Shown: in pieces, positions 7,201-14,748 of the stretch
How positions within the stretch are numbered: the stretch's first letter is position 1
Layout: every line of letters begins with the position of its first letter
Source: an uncultured Granulosicoccaceae bacterium
GTDB taxonomy: Bacteria > Pseudomonadota > Gammaproteobacteria > Granulosicoccales > Granulosicoccaceae
Reading direction: 5' to 3'
DNA: 17,362 nt
Assembly (NCBI GenBank): GCA_937951695.1
Contig: CALFBL010000288.1
Coordinates: 1-17,362, forward strand
Notes under the pieces: model-generated
What the model was told of the DNA's origin: nothing
What the model saw: the letters and a program-made list of their open reading frames with translations, nothing else
Databases searched by the model: none
Translations under genes and position numbers: made by a program

Positions 7201-8097
7201 GTGCGTGGTCACGTCAATACCAATTACGTCATACCAGCGCCGCCCGCGAGAGGGCGTTGGGCGCTTGGCGTCTTGTTCGTCTGTGCTACGGCAGCGGTCG
7301 CACTGATCAGTTATTACATGGGCAATTGGCCATGGAAGTTTCAATGGGTCGACGGGGGAAAACCTGACACGCTGCTACTCTCGGTCATCGTCGAGGCCAG
7401 CATGGATTTATCAGGCATCGGGTTAGTGGGCGTGTGTGCTTTGGCTTTGGTGTTGATGCACAAACGGACAGGTTTCCATCAATCGGATCTGCCGGCGTTT
7501 GAAGCACAGCATCTGGATAGTGATTCTGATCAGCTACGACAGTTCCTACGGGCGCACGTTGTTGAGCAAGGCTTGGACATTTACTTATCGGTTGATGATT
7601 GGTTGGACAGTATCAGCCACGAATATGAGTATCGTCCCAATCAAGGGTATGTGTTGCGCACGCCGGACGAAAGGGTCAATCCGGATGAAACGCTCTTGGA
7701 CGGTGTTATCTCAACGCAATGGGCGGTCTCGCACCAGGTGATTAATGGCTCTACGGTAGAGGCTATTATTGGCTTGCAACGGCCGGGAGAAGAAGACTTT
7801 CTGCAGCAAGTACTCACGGTATATTTTGAGACATCGCCTGGTTTGATACAACAGATTCAGGATGCCCAGAAAGTCTCTGATTGGACGAAACTCATCGCAT
7901 CGGCTCATCGATTAAGGTCCAACAGTGCGTATCTGGGGGCTGAACGTTTAACGGCATTGTGCGAACAGCTGGAGCGATTGGTGGCCGCTAAGGACGACGA
8001 GCACAGTCGTGAAGTATGCGAGCAGCTACCCGTGGAATACGGCGAGGCCTCCGCACATCTTGTCGGCTACCTCCACTATCAGTCAAAGGCTGCATAG
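7201..8097 (+). CDS. Membrane-anchored HPt phosphotransfer domain protein
   Basis: The C-terminal 100 residues form a histidine phosphotransfer (HPt) domain. FLQQVLTVYFETSPGLI leads into SAHRLRSNSAYLGAERL, whose His (residue 236 from this start) is the predicted phosphorylated residue. HPt domains relay phosphate between receiver domains of hybrid kinases and response regulators. The lysine and glycine usual in the HxLKGSS motif are Arg and Ser here. Two hydrophobic segments (about residues 20-40 and 60-86) predict an inner-membrane anchor. The intervening 100 residues contain no domain I recognise. Start choice is open: GTG 7201 has GAGGGAG 9 bp upstream, TTG 7180 has GGGGA 9 bp upstream, and TTG 7171 abuts its ribosome site. 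I prefer 7201. No kinase or receiver gene is adjacent, so its partners lie elsewhere. A terminator follows directly. Confidence 0.85.
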   Translation: MRGHVNTNYVIPAPPARGRWALGVLFVCATAAVALISYYMGNWPWKFQWVDGGKPDTLLLSVIVEASMDLSGIGLVGVCALALVLMHKRTGFHQSDLPAFEAQHLDSDSDQLRQFLRAHVVEQGLDIYLSVDDWLDSISHEYEYRPNQGYVLRTPDERVNPDETLLDGVISTQWAVSHQVINGSTVEAIIGLQRPGEEDFLQQVLTVYFETSPGLIQQIQDAQKVSDWTKLIASAHRLRSNSAYLGAERLTALCEQLERLVAAKDDEHSREVCEQLPVEYGEASAHLVGYLHYQSKAA

Positions 8098-8102
8098 AAA
8101 CG

Positions 8103-8125
8103 GCCCCAGAGTGCTGGGGCGTTTT
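8103..8125. terminator. Bidirectional terminator between HPt and LOG genes
   Basis: GCCCCAG (8103-8109) and CTGGGGC (8114-8120) form a perfect 7-bp GC-rich stem with a 4-nt loop. It is followed by GTTTTGCATTTT on the plus strand and by CGTTTC on the minus strand. It fills the 33-bp gap between two convergent genes and so probably stops transcription from both, more strongly on the plus strand. Confidence 0.8.
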
Positions 8126-8130
8126 GCATT

Positions 8131-8853
8131 TTATAAGTCCATCGACATCTGAGATGTATCAATCAGCGAATCCAGATCCACCCCTTCGTAAAAATCAAAG
8201 ATTGTATCAATCACTTCCTGTACATCGTCTGTCACAGTAAACAAGTTCATGTCATCCGGGCTGATGGTTCCCGTCTCGATCAGAGAATCTTCGAACCACT
8301 GCAATAAGCCACCCCAGAACTTTGTACCGAACAAAATGATGGGGATTTTTTTGGTCTTACCGGTTTGCACCAAGGTGAGAATTTCGGCCATCTCGTCCAG
8401 CGTACCAAAGCCGCCGGGCATAACGACATAGGCTGATGCGTACTTAACGAACATCACCTTGCGGGCAAAAAAATATTTAAAGTTAATGCCGATATCCTGA
8501 TAGGCATTGCCCGATTGTTCATGCGGTAATTTGATGTTCAGACCAACGCTGGCGGATTTACCGGCGAACGCCCCCTTGTTCGAAGCCTCCATGACACCAG
8601 GGCCACCACCGCTGACCACGGCAAAGCCAGAGTCAGACAGCAGTCGGGAGAGCTCCTCAGATACTTTGTAGTATTCATGATCGGGCTTGAACCGGGCGGA
8701 GCCGAAAATGCTCACCGAGGGGCTGACATCAGCCATCTGCTGAAAGCCATCAACAAATTCAGCCATGATCTGGAAGACTTTCCAGGAGTCACGGGTGAGG
8801 GCCTTGTCGCGGGCGTCTGCACGCATCTGATTGTGGGTGGAAGGTTTTCGCAT
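8131..8853 (-). CDS. LOG family protein (TIGR00730 Rossmann-fold type)
   Basis: The signature motifs of the LOG/'lysine decarboxylase-like' family are present: SGGGPGVMEASNKGA (nucleotide-binding loop) and the hallmark PGGFGTLDEMAEILTLVQTG with its conserved Gly-Gly-x-Gly-Thr-x-x-Glu. Characterised relatives are phosphoribohydrolases that release cytokinin-type bases or cleave purine nucleoside monophosphates; older 'lysine decarboxylase' labels are unsupported. About 240 residues is normal length. I prefer the ATG at 8853, giving MRKPSTHNQ. The frame also opens at a GTG at 8907, but neither start has a clear ribosome site, and the longer version would leave only 31 bp to the divergent polA. 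An acidic tail (EGVDLDSLIDTSQMSMDL) follows the core. The true start is uncertain. Confidence 0.9.
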   Translation of the reverse strand: MRKPSTHNQMRADARDKALTRDSWKVFQIMAEFVDGFQQMADVSPSVSIFGSARFKPDHEYYKVSEELSRLLSDSGFAVVSGGGPGVMEASNKGAFAGKSASVGLNIKLPHEQSGNAYQDIGINFKYFFARKVMFVKYASAYVVMPGGFGTLDEMAEILTLVQTGKTKKIPIILFGTKFWGGLLQWFEDSLIETGTISPDDMNLFTVTDDVQEVIDTIFDFYEGVDLDSLIDTSQMSMDL

Positions 8854-8938
8854 GAGGAAAGTTTCGCTGTGTGTGGAGGCGGGCTTAGCCCACGTTTGGC
8901 GGTACACTGATTAGTACAGCAATAGCGTAGGTGCGGGC

Positions 8939-11710
8939 ATGCCCAGCCAGTCAAATAAACCGATCATTCTGGTGGATGGTTCATCTTACCTTTACCGTGC
9001 ATTTCACATACCGAATCTGCAACGTCTGACGAATCCGGCGGGTCAGCCATCGGGTGCGATTTACGGCGTCATGAACATGTTGCGCAGTTTATTGCGTGAA
9101 TACCGGCCGGGCAGTCTGGTCGTGGTGTTCGACGCAAAAGGCAAAACCTTTCGTGATGATCTGTACAGCGAGTATAAGGCGAACCGACCGTCGATGCCCG
9201 ACGATATGCGGGGGCAGATAGAACCGCTGCACGCGATCATCAAAGGCCTTGGTTTGCCCATATTGATCGAGCCCGGAGTCGAAGCCGACGATGTGATTGG
9301 CACGCTGGCGGCCGAGGCCACAAAAAAGGGGCTGGCCACCATCATTTCGACGGGAGACAAAGACATGGCGCAGCTGGTCAATTCTCATGTGACGCTGATC
9401 AACACCATGACCAACACCTCGATGGATGAAGCGGGGGTCATGGAGAAGTTTGGCGTTCGTCCCGATCAGATCATCGATTATTTGGCCTTGGTGGGGGACG
9501 CTTCCGACAACATTCCAGGAGTGCCTAGCTGTGGGCCGAAAACGGCGGCGAAGTGGTTGGCCGCTTACGATACTCTCGACGGCGTCATTGCCGAGGCGGA
9601 TTCTGTGAAAGGCAAGATCGGCGAAAAGCTTCGAGCCAGTCTCGACTTTCTGCCATTGTCGAAAACGCTGACTACCATTAAAACGGATGTGCCCATGGAT
9701 TTATCGGTGGATCAGCTGAAAATCGGTGAACACAATCCAAAAGCGTTGGCAGAGTTGTACGAGGCGCAAGGGTTTAGAACCTGGAGTCAGGAGATAGCCA
9801 GTGGTCTTGGCTCAGCGGCTGACATCGGCAATCCAGGCAAGGCGTCCAGCGACGAAGCGGCGCAAGAGAGCGCAGCGGTTCCGGCCAGCTCGGTCGGATC
9901 CAGTGCCAATTACGAAACCATCCTGACTCGAAGCCAATTGGACAAATGGATCAGCAAACTCGAGAAAGCAGAGGTCTTCGCCTTCGACACGGAAACCACC
10001 AGCCTCGATTACATGCAAGCAGAGGTAGTCGGTGTCTCCTTTGCAGTGGCAGAAGGCGAGGCAGCTTATGTTCCGCTGGCCCACGATTATGAGGGGGCGC
10101 CTGAGCAATTGGATCGGGATGAGGTACTCGTATTGTTGCAACCCGTGTTGGCACGCAAGCCATGCAATCTGGTAGGGCAGCACATCAAGTACGACATCAA
10201 CGTGCTAAAGAATCACGGCATCGAACTCAGTAACGTGGCGCACGACACCATGCTGCAATCCTACGTGCTGGATGCAACCGCCACTCGTCACGACATGGAT
10301 TCTCTGGCCAAGAAGTACCTCGGTGTTGCCACTATCAAGTTCGAAGACGTTGCCGGAAAGGGAAAAAAGCAGCTGACTTTTAATCAGATAGAAGTAGAAA
10401 CCGCTGCCACTTATGCCGCTGAAGATGCCGATATTACACTTCGATTGCACAAGGTGTTGTGGGAAAAACTACAGGCGTTTCCGAAGCTTGTGACGGTGTA
10501 CCAGGAGCTCGAATTACCGTTACTAAAAGTATTGTCGCGTATTGAACGCAAGGGCGTCTGTATTGATGTCGATATGTTGAACAAGCAGGGGAAGAAGATA
10601 TCCGCCACGCTGGAAGCGGTGGTTGTCGCAGCCTATGAAGATGCGGGTAAAGCCTTTAATCTGGGTTCGCCGAAACAGATTCAGGAAATCTTTTTTGAAG
10701 AAAAACAATTCCCGATCATTCGTAAAACGCCTAAAGGGCAGCCCTCAACTGCTGAAGACGTGCTTGAACAACTGGCACACGACTATGAACTACCACGACT
10801 TATTCTGAAGCATCGAAGCCTGTCAAAATTACTCTCCACCTACATTGACAAACTGCCGCTTCAAGTTAACCCGGACAGCCACCGTGTGCATACCTCGTAT
10901 CACCAGGCCGTTGCGTCAACCGGACGCTTATCCAGCACCGATCCTAACTTACAAAATATTCCCATTCGCACCGAAGAGGGTCGAAGGATTCGTGAAGCAT
11001 TCGTGCCGGAGTCCGGCATGCGCTTACTGGCTGCCGACTACTCCCAAATTGAGCTTCGAATCATGGCGCATTTGTCCGAGGATAAGGGGTTGAATGAGGC
11101 GTTCGCGCAAGGTCTGGATGTGCATCGCGCCACCGCGGGTGAAGTGTTTGGCGTTCCGATTGATCAGGTGGAGGATTCGCAGCGTCGCGCCGCTAAGGCG
11201 ATCAACTTTGGGCTGATCTACGGGATGTCTGCGTTTGGTCTGGCCAAGCAACTCGATATTCCCCGAGGCGAAGCTCAGGATTACATCAATTTGTATTTTG
11301 AGCGCTACCCCGGTGTGCGTGAATACATGGACACCACCCGCGAGAAGGCGAAAGAGGATGGTTACGTGGAAACCGCCTTCGGCAGGCGCCTGTATTTATC
11401 TGACATTAACGCCCGCAACGCCCAGCAAAGAAACTACGCGGAACGTGTTGCCATTAACGCGCCTATGCAAGGGACTGCTGCCGATATCATCAAGCGGGCC
11501 ATGCTGACTGTGGATGATTGGTTAAGCACTGAAAAAGTGCCGGCTAAAGTCATTATGCAGGTGCACGATGAACTGGTTCTGGAAGTGGAAGCGGGTGAAC
11601 TTGAGGCGGTGGGCGATCAGGTCAGGCGCTTGATGGTGGAAGCTGCCAGTTTGAGTGTGCCGCTGGAAGTTGATATCGGTATTGGCAACAGCTGGGAAGA
11701 GGCGCACTGA
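8939..11710 (+). CDS. polA: DNA polymerase I, full-length with all three domains
   Basis: This 923-residue enzyme fills gaps and removes RNA primers in replication and repair; the length matches E. coli Pol I (928). The 5'-3' exonuclease domain (1-290) has LVDGSSYLYRAFH, GVEADDVIGTLA and STGDKDMAQL. The proofreading domain is intact: FDTETTSLD (Asp350, Glu352), NLVGQHIKYDINVL (Asp419) and YAAEDADITLRLH (Asp496). The polymerase domain has motif A AADYSQIELRIMAHLSED (Asp700), the O-helix RRAAKAINFGLIYGMSAFGL (Phe757, Tyr761), and motif C QVHDELVLEV (His876, Asp877). A roughly 35-residue Ala/Ser-rich linker (about 288-325) joins the first two domains. The ATG at 8939 has AGGTG 7 bp upstream. It is divergent from the LOG gene and probably monocistronic, as a 123-bp gap precedes the next gene. 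Confidence 0.99.
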   Translation: MPSQSNKPIILVDGSSYLYRAFHIPNLQRLTNPAGQPSGAIYGVMNMLRSLLREYRPGSLVVVFDAKGKTFRDDLYSEYKANRPSMPDDMRGQIEPLHAIIKGLGLPILIEPGVEADDVIGTLAAEATKKGLATIISTGDKDMAQLVNSHVTLINTMTNTSMDEAGVMEKFGVRPDQIIDYLALVGDASDNIPGVPSCGPKTAAKWLAAYDTLDGVIAEADSVKGKIGEKLRASLDFLPLSKTLTTIKTDVPMDLSVDQLKIGEHNPKALAELYEAQGFRTWSQEIASGLGSAADIGNPGKASSDEAAQESAAVPASSVGSSANYETILTRSQLDKWISKLEKAEVFAFDTETTSLDYMQAEVVGVSFAVAEGEAAYVPLAHDYEGAPEQLDRDEVLVLLQPVLARKPCNLVGQHIKYDINVLKNHGIELSNVAHDTMLQSYVLDATATRHDMDSLAKKYLGVATIKFEDVAGKGKKQLTFNQIEVETAATYAAEDADITLRLHKVLWEKLQAFPKLVTVYQELELPLLKVLSRIERKGVCIDVDMLNKQGKKISATLEAVVVAAYEDAGKAFNLGSPKQIQEIFFEEKQFPIIRKTPKGQPSTAEDVLEQLAHDYELPRLILKHRSLSKLLSTYIDKLPLQVNPDSHRVHTSYHQAVASTGRLSSTDPNLQNIPIRTEEGRRIREAFVPESGMRLLAADYSQIELRIMAHLSEDKGLNEAFAQGLDVHRATAGEVFGVPIDQVEDSQRRAAKAINFGLIYGMSAFGLAKQLDIPRGEAQDYINLYFERYPGVREYMDTTREKAKEDGYVETAFGRRLYLSDINARNAQQRNYAERVAINAPMQGTAADIIKRAMLTVDDWLSTEKVPAKVIMQVHDELVLEVEAGELEAVGDQVRRLMVEAASLSVPLEVDIGIGNSWEEAH

Positions 11711-11765
11711 TAGCCGGGTTTGCGGGTCAGTTTGCTCGATTGTGGTAGGGGTCAGTGATTCGGCG

Positions 11766-11795
11766 CTTGACACTTTGCCCTTGACGTGGGGAAAT
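11766..11795 (+). promoter_or_regulatory. Candidate promoter for the oxidoreductase-moaD-moaA operon
   Basis: In the 123-bp gap after polA, a consensus -35 TTGACA (11767-11772) is followed 17 bp later by GGAAAT (11790-11795), a poor -10. CTTGAC is repeated 14 bp apart (11766 and 11780), which might instead be an activator site. No terminator after polA is visible, so readthrough from polA is also possible. Confidence 0.25.
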
Positions 11796-11833
11796 GGTGA
11801 GTCGAGCGGGCAATTAATCAGGGGCGGATCAGT

Positions 11834-13096
11834 ATGCGCTACGTTATTATTGGAGCAGGGCCAGCCGGAGTTAACGCGGCTGAGCACTTACGCAAATACG
11901 ACCCCAGCGGGGAAATCACACTGCTGGCAGCGGAGGACGCACCACCCTACTCACGTATGGCTCTGCCGTATTTTCTGGTGGGCAACATACCCGCTGAAGG
12001 CACCTTCCTGCGCAAAGACGCCGAGCACTATTCCAGGCTAGGCATCAATGTTCGCCACGCTCGTGTCAGCGCGGTGGATTCATCGGCCAAAAGCATAAGC
12101 CTGGTGGGTGGCGATACGCTGTCATTTGACAAGTTGTTGGTTGCCTCAGGCGCAACAGCGGTGAAACCGCCTGTGCCGGGAATAGACCTCGACGGGGTGT
12201 ATAACTGCTGGTCGCTGGCGGATGCGCACAAAATAGTCGAGCGAGCCGCTCCGGGTTCCAACGTGATTCTGATGGGCGCGGGTTTTATTGGCTGCATTAT
12301 TCTCGAGGCCTTGGCCGCGCGCGATGTGAACCTGACCGTGGTTGAGATGGAAGAGCGGATGGTGTCACGCATGACCAATCAAACCATGGGCGATATGATC
12401 AAATCCTGGTGCGAGAACAAAGGCATCACCGTATTGACGTCTACCAAAGTCGATGCCATCACCGCAGCTGATGGCGCCTTGTCGGTATCCACCAACACCG
12501 GGCAAACCCTACCGGCGGACCTAGTCATTTGCGCCACCGGGGTGCGCTCCAATACGGCATTTCTGGACGGCAGCGGTGTCAAGGTCGATATGGGCATTGT
12601 GGTGGACGATTACATGCAGACCAGCGTTGCTGATGTGTACGCCGCAGGTGACGTCGCCCAGGGCAAGGATTTGTCGACGGGGGATTACTACGTTCAGGCC
12701 ATTCAGCCCACCGCTGTGGAGCACGGTCAACTGGCTGCGTGGAGCATGGCTCGTGGTCACACCACCGAGACCCGCGGCAAACTGAATATGAACGTATTGG
12801 ACACAGTTGGACTCATATCGACATCGTTTGGTTTGTGGATGGGCACCGATGGCGGCGAAGAGGCGGAACTGGTCGACAAAGATCGCTACCGGTACCTCAA
12901 TTTGCAATTCAAGGACGATGTGCTGGTCGGTGCCAGCAGTTTGGGCATGACGCAACATGTAGGATGCATGCGTGGGCTTATACAAACCGGTGCTCACCTG
13001 GGTGAGTGGAAACAGCGATTGATGGCCGAACCCAACCGGCTTCCAGAGGCTTACCTTGCCAGTGCACAGGCTCAGCACCAGACGCTAAGCCGGTAA
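11834..13096 (+). CDS. FAD/NAD(P)H oxidoreductase, AOR-cluster (AorC-like) type
   Basis: The 420-residue protein has the two-dinucleotide-fold layout of class III pyridine nucleotide oxidoreductases. The FAD site is IIGAGPAG (7-12), the NAD(P) site is GAGFIG (148-153), ATGVRSNT lies at 234-241, and VYAAGDVA contains Asp273, the FAD-ribityl contact. No CxxC or CxxxxC redox pair is present, so it belongs with rubredoxin/ferredoxin-type reductases, not disulfide reductases. The segment GCIILEALAARDVNLTVVEM and the stretch after it closely resemble, as I recall, reductases encoded beside tungsten aldehyde oxidoreductases (AorC-like). The following moaD and moaA genes support this, but no such enzyme is in the window. 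The ATG at 11834 has AGGGGCGGA upstream. Its electron partner is unknown. NirB-like or other roles cannot be excluded. Confidence 0.88.
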   Translation: MRYVIIGAGPAGVNAAEHLRKYDPSGEITLLAAEDAPPYSRMALPYFLVGNIPAEGTFLRKDAEHYSRLGINVRHARVSAVDSSAKSISLVGGDTLSFDKLLVASGATAVKPPVPGIDLDGVYNCWSLADAHKIVERAAPGSNVILMGAGFIGCIILEALAARDVNLTVVEMEERMVSRMTNQTMGDMIKSWCENKGITVLTSTKVDAITAADGALSVSTNTGQTLPADLVICATGVRSNTAFLDGSGVKVDMGIVVDDYMQTSVADVYAAGDVAQGKDLSTGDYYVQAIQPTAVEHGQLAAWSMARGHTTETRGKLNMNVLDTVGLISTSFGLWMGTDGGEEAELVDKDRYRYLNLQFKDDVLVGASSLGMTQHVGCMRGLIQTGAHLGEWKQRLMAEPNRLPEAYLASAQAQHQTLSR

Positions 13097-13158
13097 GTTG
13101 CCGATAAGCGGCGCTGTTTAACGCTCGTTATGTCAGTAATTTTTCCAAGATAAACGTT

Positions 13159-13413
13159 ATGCAAATCACACTAAAACTGTATGCAACTTTGTCAGATCGA
13201 TTGCCGGACGGAGCTGTTAAAAATGCCGCCGAGATAATCGTGGAAGACGATGTCACGTTAAACAAAGTCATTGATCGATACAATGTACCTCGCGAGTTGG
13301 CTCATCTGGTTTTGGTCAACGGACATTTCGTCTGTGACACAGACCGGGATCAAACCGGGGCTTTGGTCGAAGGCGATGTGCTGGCGATCTGGCCGCCGGT
13401 TGCGGGTGGTTGA
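13159..13413 (+). CDS. moaD: MoaD/ThiS-family sulfur carrier protein
   Basis: This 84-residue beta-grasp protein ends in AGG. The free Gly-Gly terminus is the part adenylated and then thiocarboxylated by MoeB-type enzymes so that the carrier can donate sulfur. Family features include MQITLKLYATLSDRLPDG at the start, LVLVNGHFV in the middle and a final LVEGDVLAIWPPVAGG. A role in molybdopterin/tungstopterin dithiolene formation is suggested by moaA two genes downstream; ThiS-like use for another sulfur pathway is possible. No moaE or moeB is adjacent, so these functions must come from elsewhere. It starts 62 bp after the oxidoreductase gene with a weak ribosome site and ends 6 bp before the next gene. 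Confidence 0.88.
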   Translation: MQITLKLYATLSDRLPDGAVKNAAEIIVEDDVTLNKVIDRYNVPRELAHLVLVNGHFVCDTDRDQTGALVEGDVLAIWPPVAGG

Positions 13414-13419
13414 TTCACG

Positions 13420-13710
13420 ATGACTGACCAGCAGTTCTCAAAAGAAATGGGTGTGACGCACAAGGATTTCTATCGTTTGTTGCCGCGAGCTATGGGGGAT
13501 ACGGCCTATGAAATTAACGGTAATACGGTGCACGCTGCCTTGGCTGGCGGGGCATTGACCATCAGCCTGGGTGACCCTCAAATTCGGCGCATCGCCCTGA
13601 TGGCCATACCCTATGCGAAGGTGAGTTTTCATTTCGATGGGGTCGATGAAGCGTCGAGATCATCGTTTATGCAGCACTTTGATTTATCGTTTCAACGCGG
13701 TGGGGGTTAA
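13420..13710 (+). CDS. Unrecognised small protein between moaD and moaA, ends Gly-Gly-Gly
   Basis: I do not recognise a family for these 96 residues. The N-terminal half (MTDQQFSKEMGVTHKDFYRL, then ALAGGALTISLGD) and the C-terminal half (QIRRIALMAIPYAKVSFHF, then DGVDEASRSSFMQHFDLSFQRGGG) suggest a mixed alpha/beta fold of about four strands. There is no signal peptide, transmembrane segment, cysteine or metal motif, so the protein is likely cytosolic. It sits 6 bp after moaD and 6 bp before moaA, so it is made with them, and co-function in pterin-cofactor synthesis or insertion is a fair inference. Its tail, Arg-Gly-Gly-Gly, resembles the ends of both neighbours, but Gly-rich ends can arise by chance and this is not a MoaD fold by eye. 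The start ATG has GGTGG upstream. Confidence 0.85.
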   Translation: MTDQQFSKEMGVTHKDFYRLLPRAMGDTAYEINGNTVHAALAGGALTISLGDPQIRRIALMAIPYAKVSFHFDGVDEASRSSFMQHFDLSFQRGGG

Positions 13711-13716
13711 CACGTT

Positions 13717-14748
13717 ATGGTAATGCCGCCTGCCAACAACTTAGCGATTACCGATCGTCTGAATCGGCCGCTGCACGATCTGCGAATATCGGTGACCGAC
13801 CGATGTAATTTTCGTTGCGTGTATTGCATGCCGAAGTCAATCTTCAATAAAGACTACGAATTTTTAAAGCGCGATCAGATCCTGTCATGGGACAACATCG
13901 TGTCAGTTGTGCAAGCAGCAGCGCCTCTGGGTGTGCGAAAAATTCGCCTTACCGGTGGCGAGCCGTTGATCCGTAAGGATCTGGAAAATCTGATCGAACG
14001 CATTGCAATCGTCGACGGTATCGACGACATCAGTATGACCACCAATGCAGCGCTGTTGTCGCGGCAACGCGCCGAATCGTTAAAACGCTCAGGCCTAAAG
14101 CGCATCAACGTGAGTCTGGATGCGATGGATGACAAAACCTTTCATGTGATGAACGATATGGGGGTCGATGTCGCCAGTGTTTTGCAGGGTATTGATAACG
14201 CAGCAGCAGCGGGTATTGAAAACGTCAAAGTTAATATGGTGGTGAAGGCAGGGTTGAACGATCACAGCATTTTGCCGATGGCGAAGCACTTTCACGGCAC
14301 CGGCCAAATCCTTCGGTACATTGAATTTATGGATGTGGGCAATTCCAATTCCTGGGACATGAAAGACGTCATCACCAGCGGGCAGATCGCCAAGATTATC
14401 AACGCCGAGATGCCGATCGAGCCCGCTGAAGCGAACTATCAAGGCGAGGTGGCCAAACGCTGGCGGTATTTGGACGGCGGGGGTGAAATTGGCATCATCA
14501 GTTCGGTATCCGAACCGTTCTGTGGCGATTGCAGCCGAGCACGGCTCTCGGCAACTGGCAGTATTTATACGTGTTTGTTTGCCAGTCAAGGGCACGACCT
14601 TCGTGCTCATCTAGCCAGCGGTGACAACGATGCGCTCAGAGATCATTTGAGACAAATTTGGGAAGTTCGCAGTGACCGCTATTCCGAGACACGTTCTCAG
14701 GTGGTGACATTTCGTCCCAAAGTTGAAATGTCGTTCATAGGGGGATAG
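13717..14748 (+). CDS. moaA: GTP 3',8-cyclase MoaA (radical SAM)
   Basis: MoaA converts GTP to 3',8-cyclo-GTP, the first step of molybdenum/tungsten cofactor synthesis. The radical-SAM cluster motif CNFRCVYC (Cys30, Cys34, Cys37) and the GGEP motif (residues 80-83) that holds S-adenosylmethionine are present. The second, C-terminal cluster needed for GTP binding is complete: CGDC (Cys269, Cys272) plus Cys286 in YTCLF. The protein ends in the conserved Gly-Gly needed for activity in MoaA. It is 343 residues long, normal for the family. It starts 6 bp after the unknown gene; ATG 13717 or 13723 are both possible, and GGTGGGGG lies upstream. No moaC is adjacent. Its 3' end overlaps the convergent LacI-family gene by 52 bp, so the Gly-Gly codons are inside that overlap. 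Confidence 0.96.
   Translation: MVMPPANNLAITDRLNRPLHDLRISVTDRCNFRCVYCMPKSIFNKDYEFLKRDQILSWDNIVSVVQAAAPLGVRKIRLTGGEPLIRKDLENLIERIAIVDGIDDISMTTNAALLSRQRAESLKRSGLKRINVSLDAMDDKTFHVMNDMGVDVASVLQGIDNAAAAGIENVKVNMVVKAGLNDHSILPMAKHFHGTGQILRYIEFMDVGNSNSWDMKDVITSGQIAKIINAEMPIEPAEANYQGEVAKRWRYLDGGGEIGIISSVSEPFCGDCSRARLSATGSIYTCLFASQGHDLRAHLASGDNDALRDHLRQIWEVRSDRYSETRSQVVTFRPKVEMSFIGG

Noticed and set aside
11760..11776. Sigma-54-type promoter before the FAD oxidoreductase
   Set aside because: The GG and GC elements are 13 bp apart instead of the required 10.
12521..13078. 185-codon minus-strand frame opposite the FAD oxidoreductase
   Set aside because: The sense frame has complete FAD and NAD motifs; this is a shadow.
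13097..13158. Molybdenum-cofactor riboswitch or terminator between the oxidoreductase and moaD
   Set aside because: Only 62 bp, with one 4-bp stem; far too short for the Moco RNA motif and no T-run.
14095..14610. 171-codon minus-strand frame opposite moaA
   Set aside because: moaA is full-length with all six cluster cysteines; the opposite frame is a shadow.
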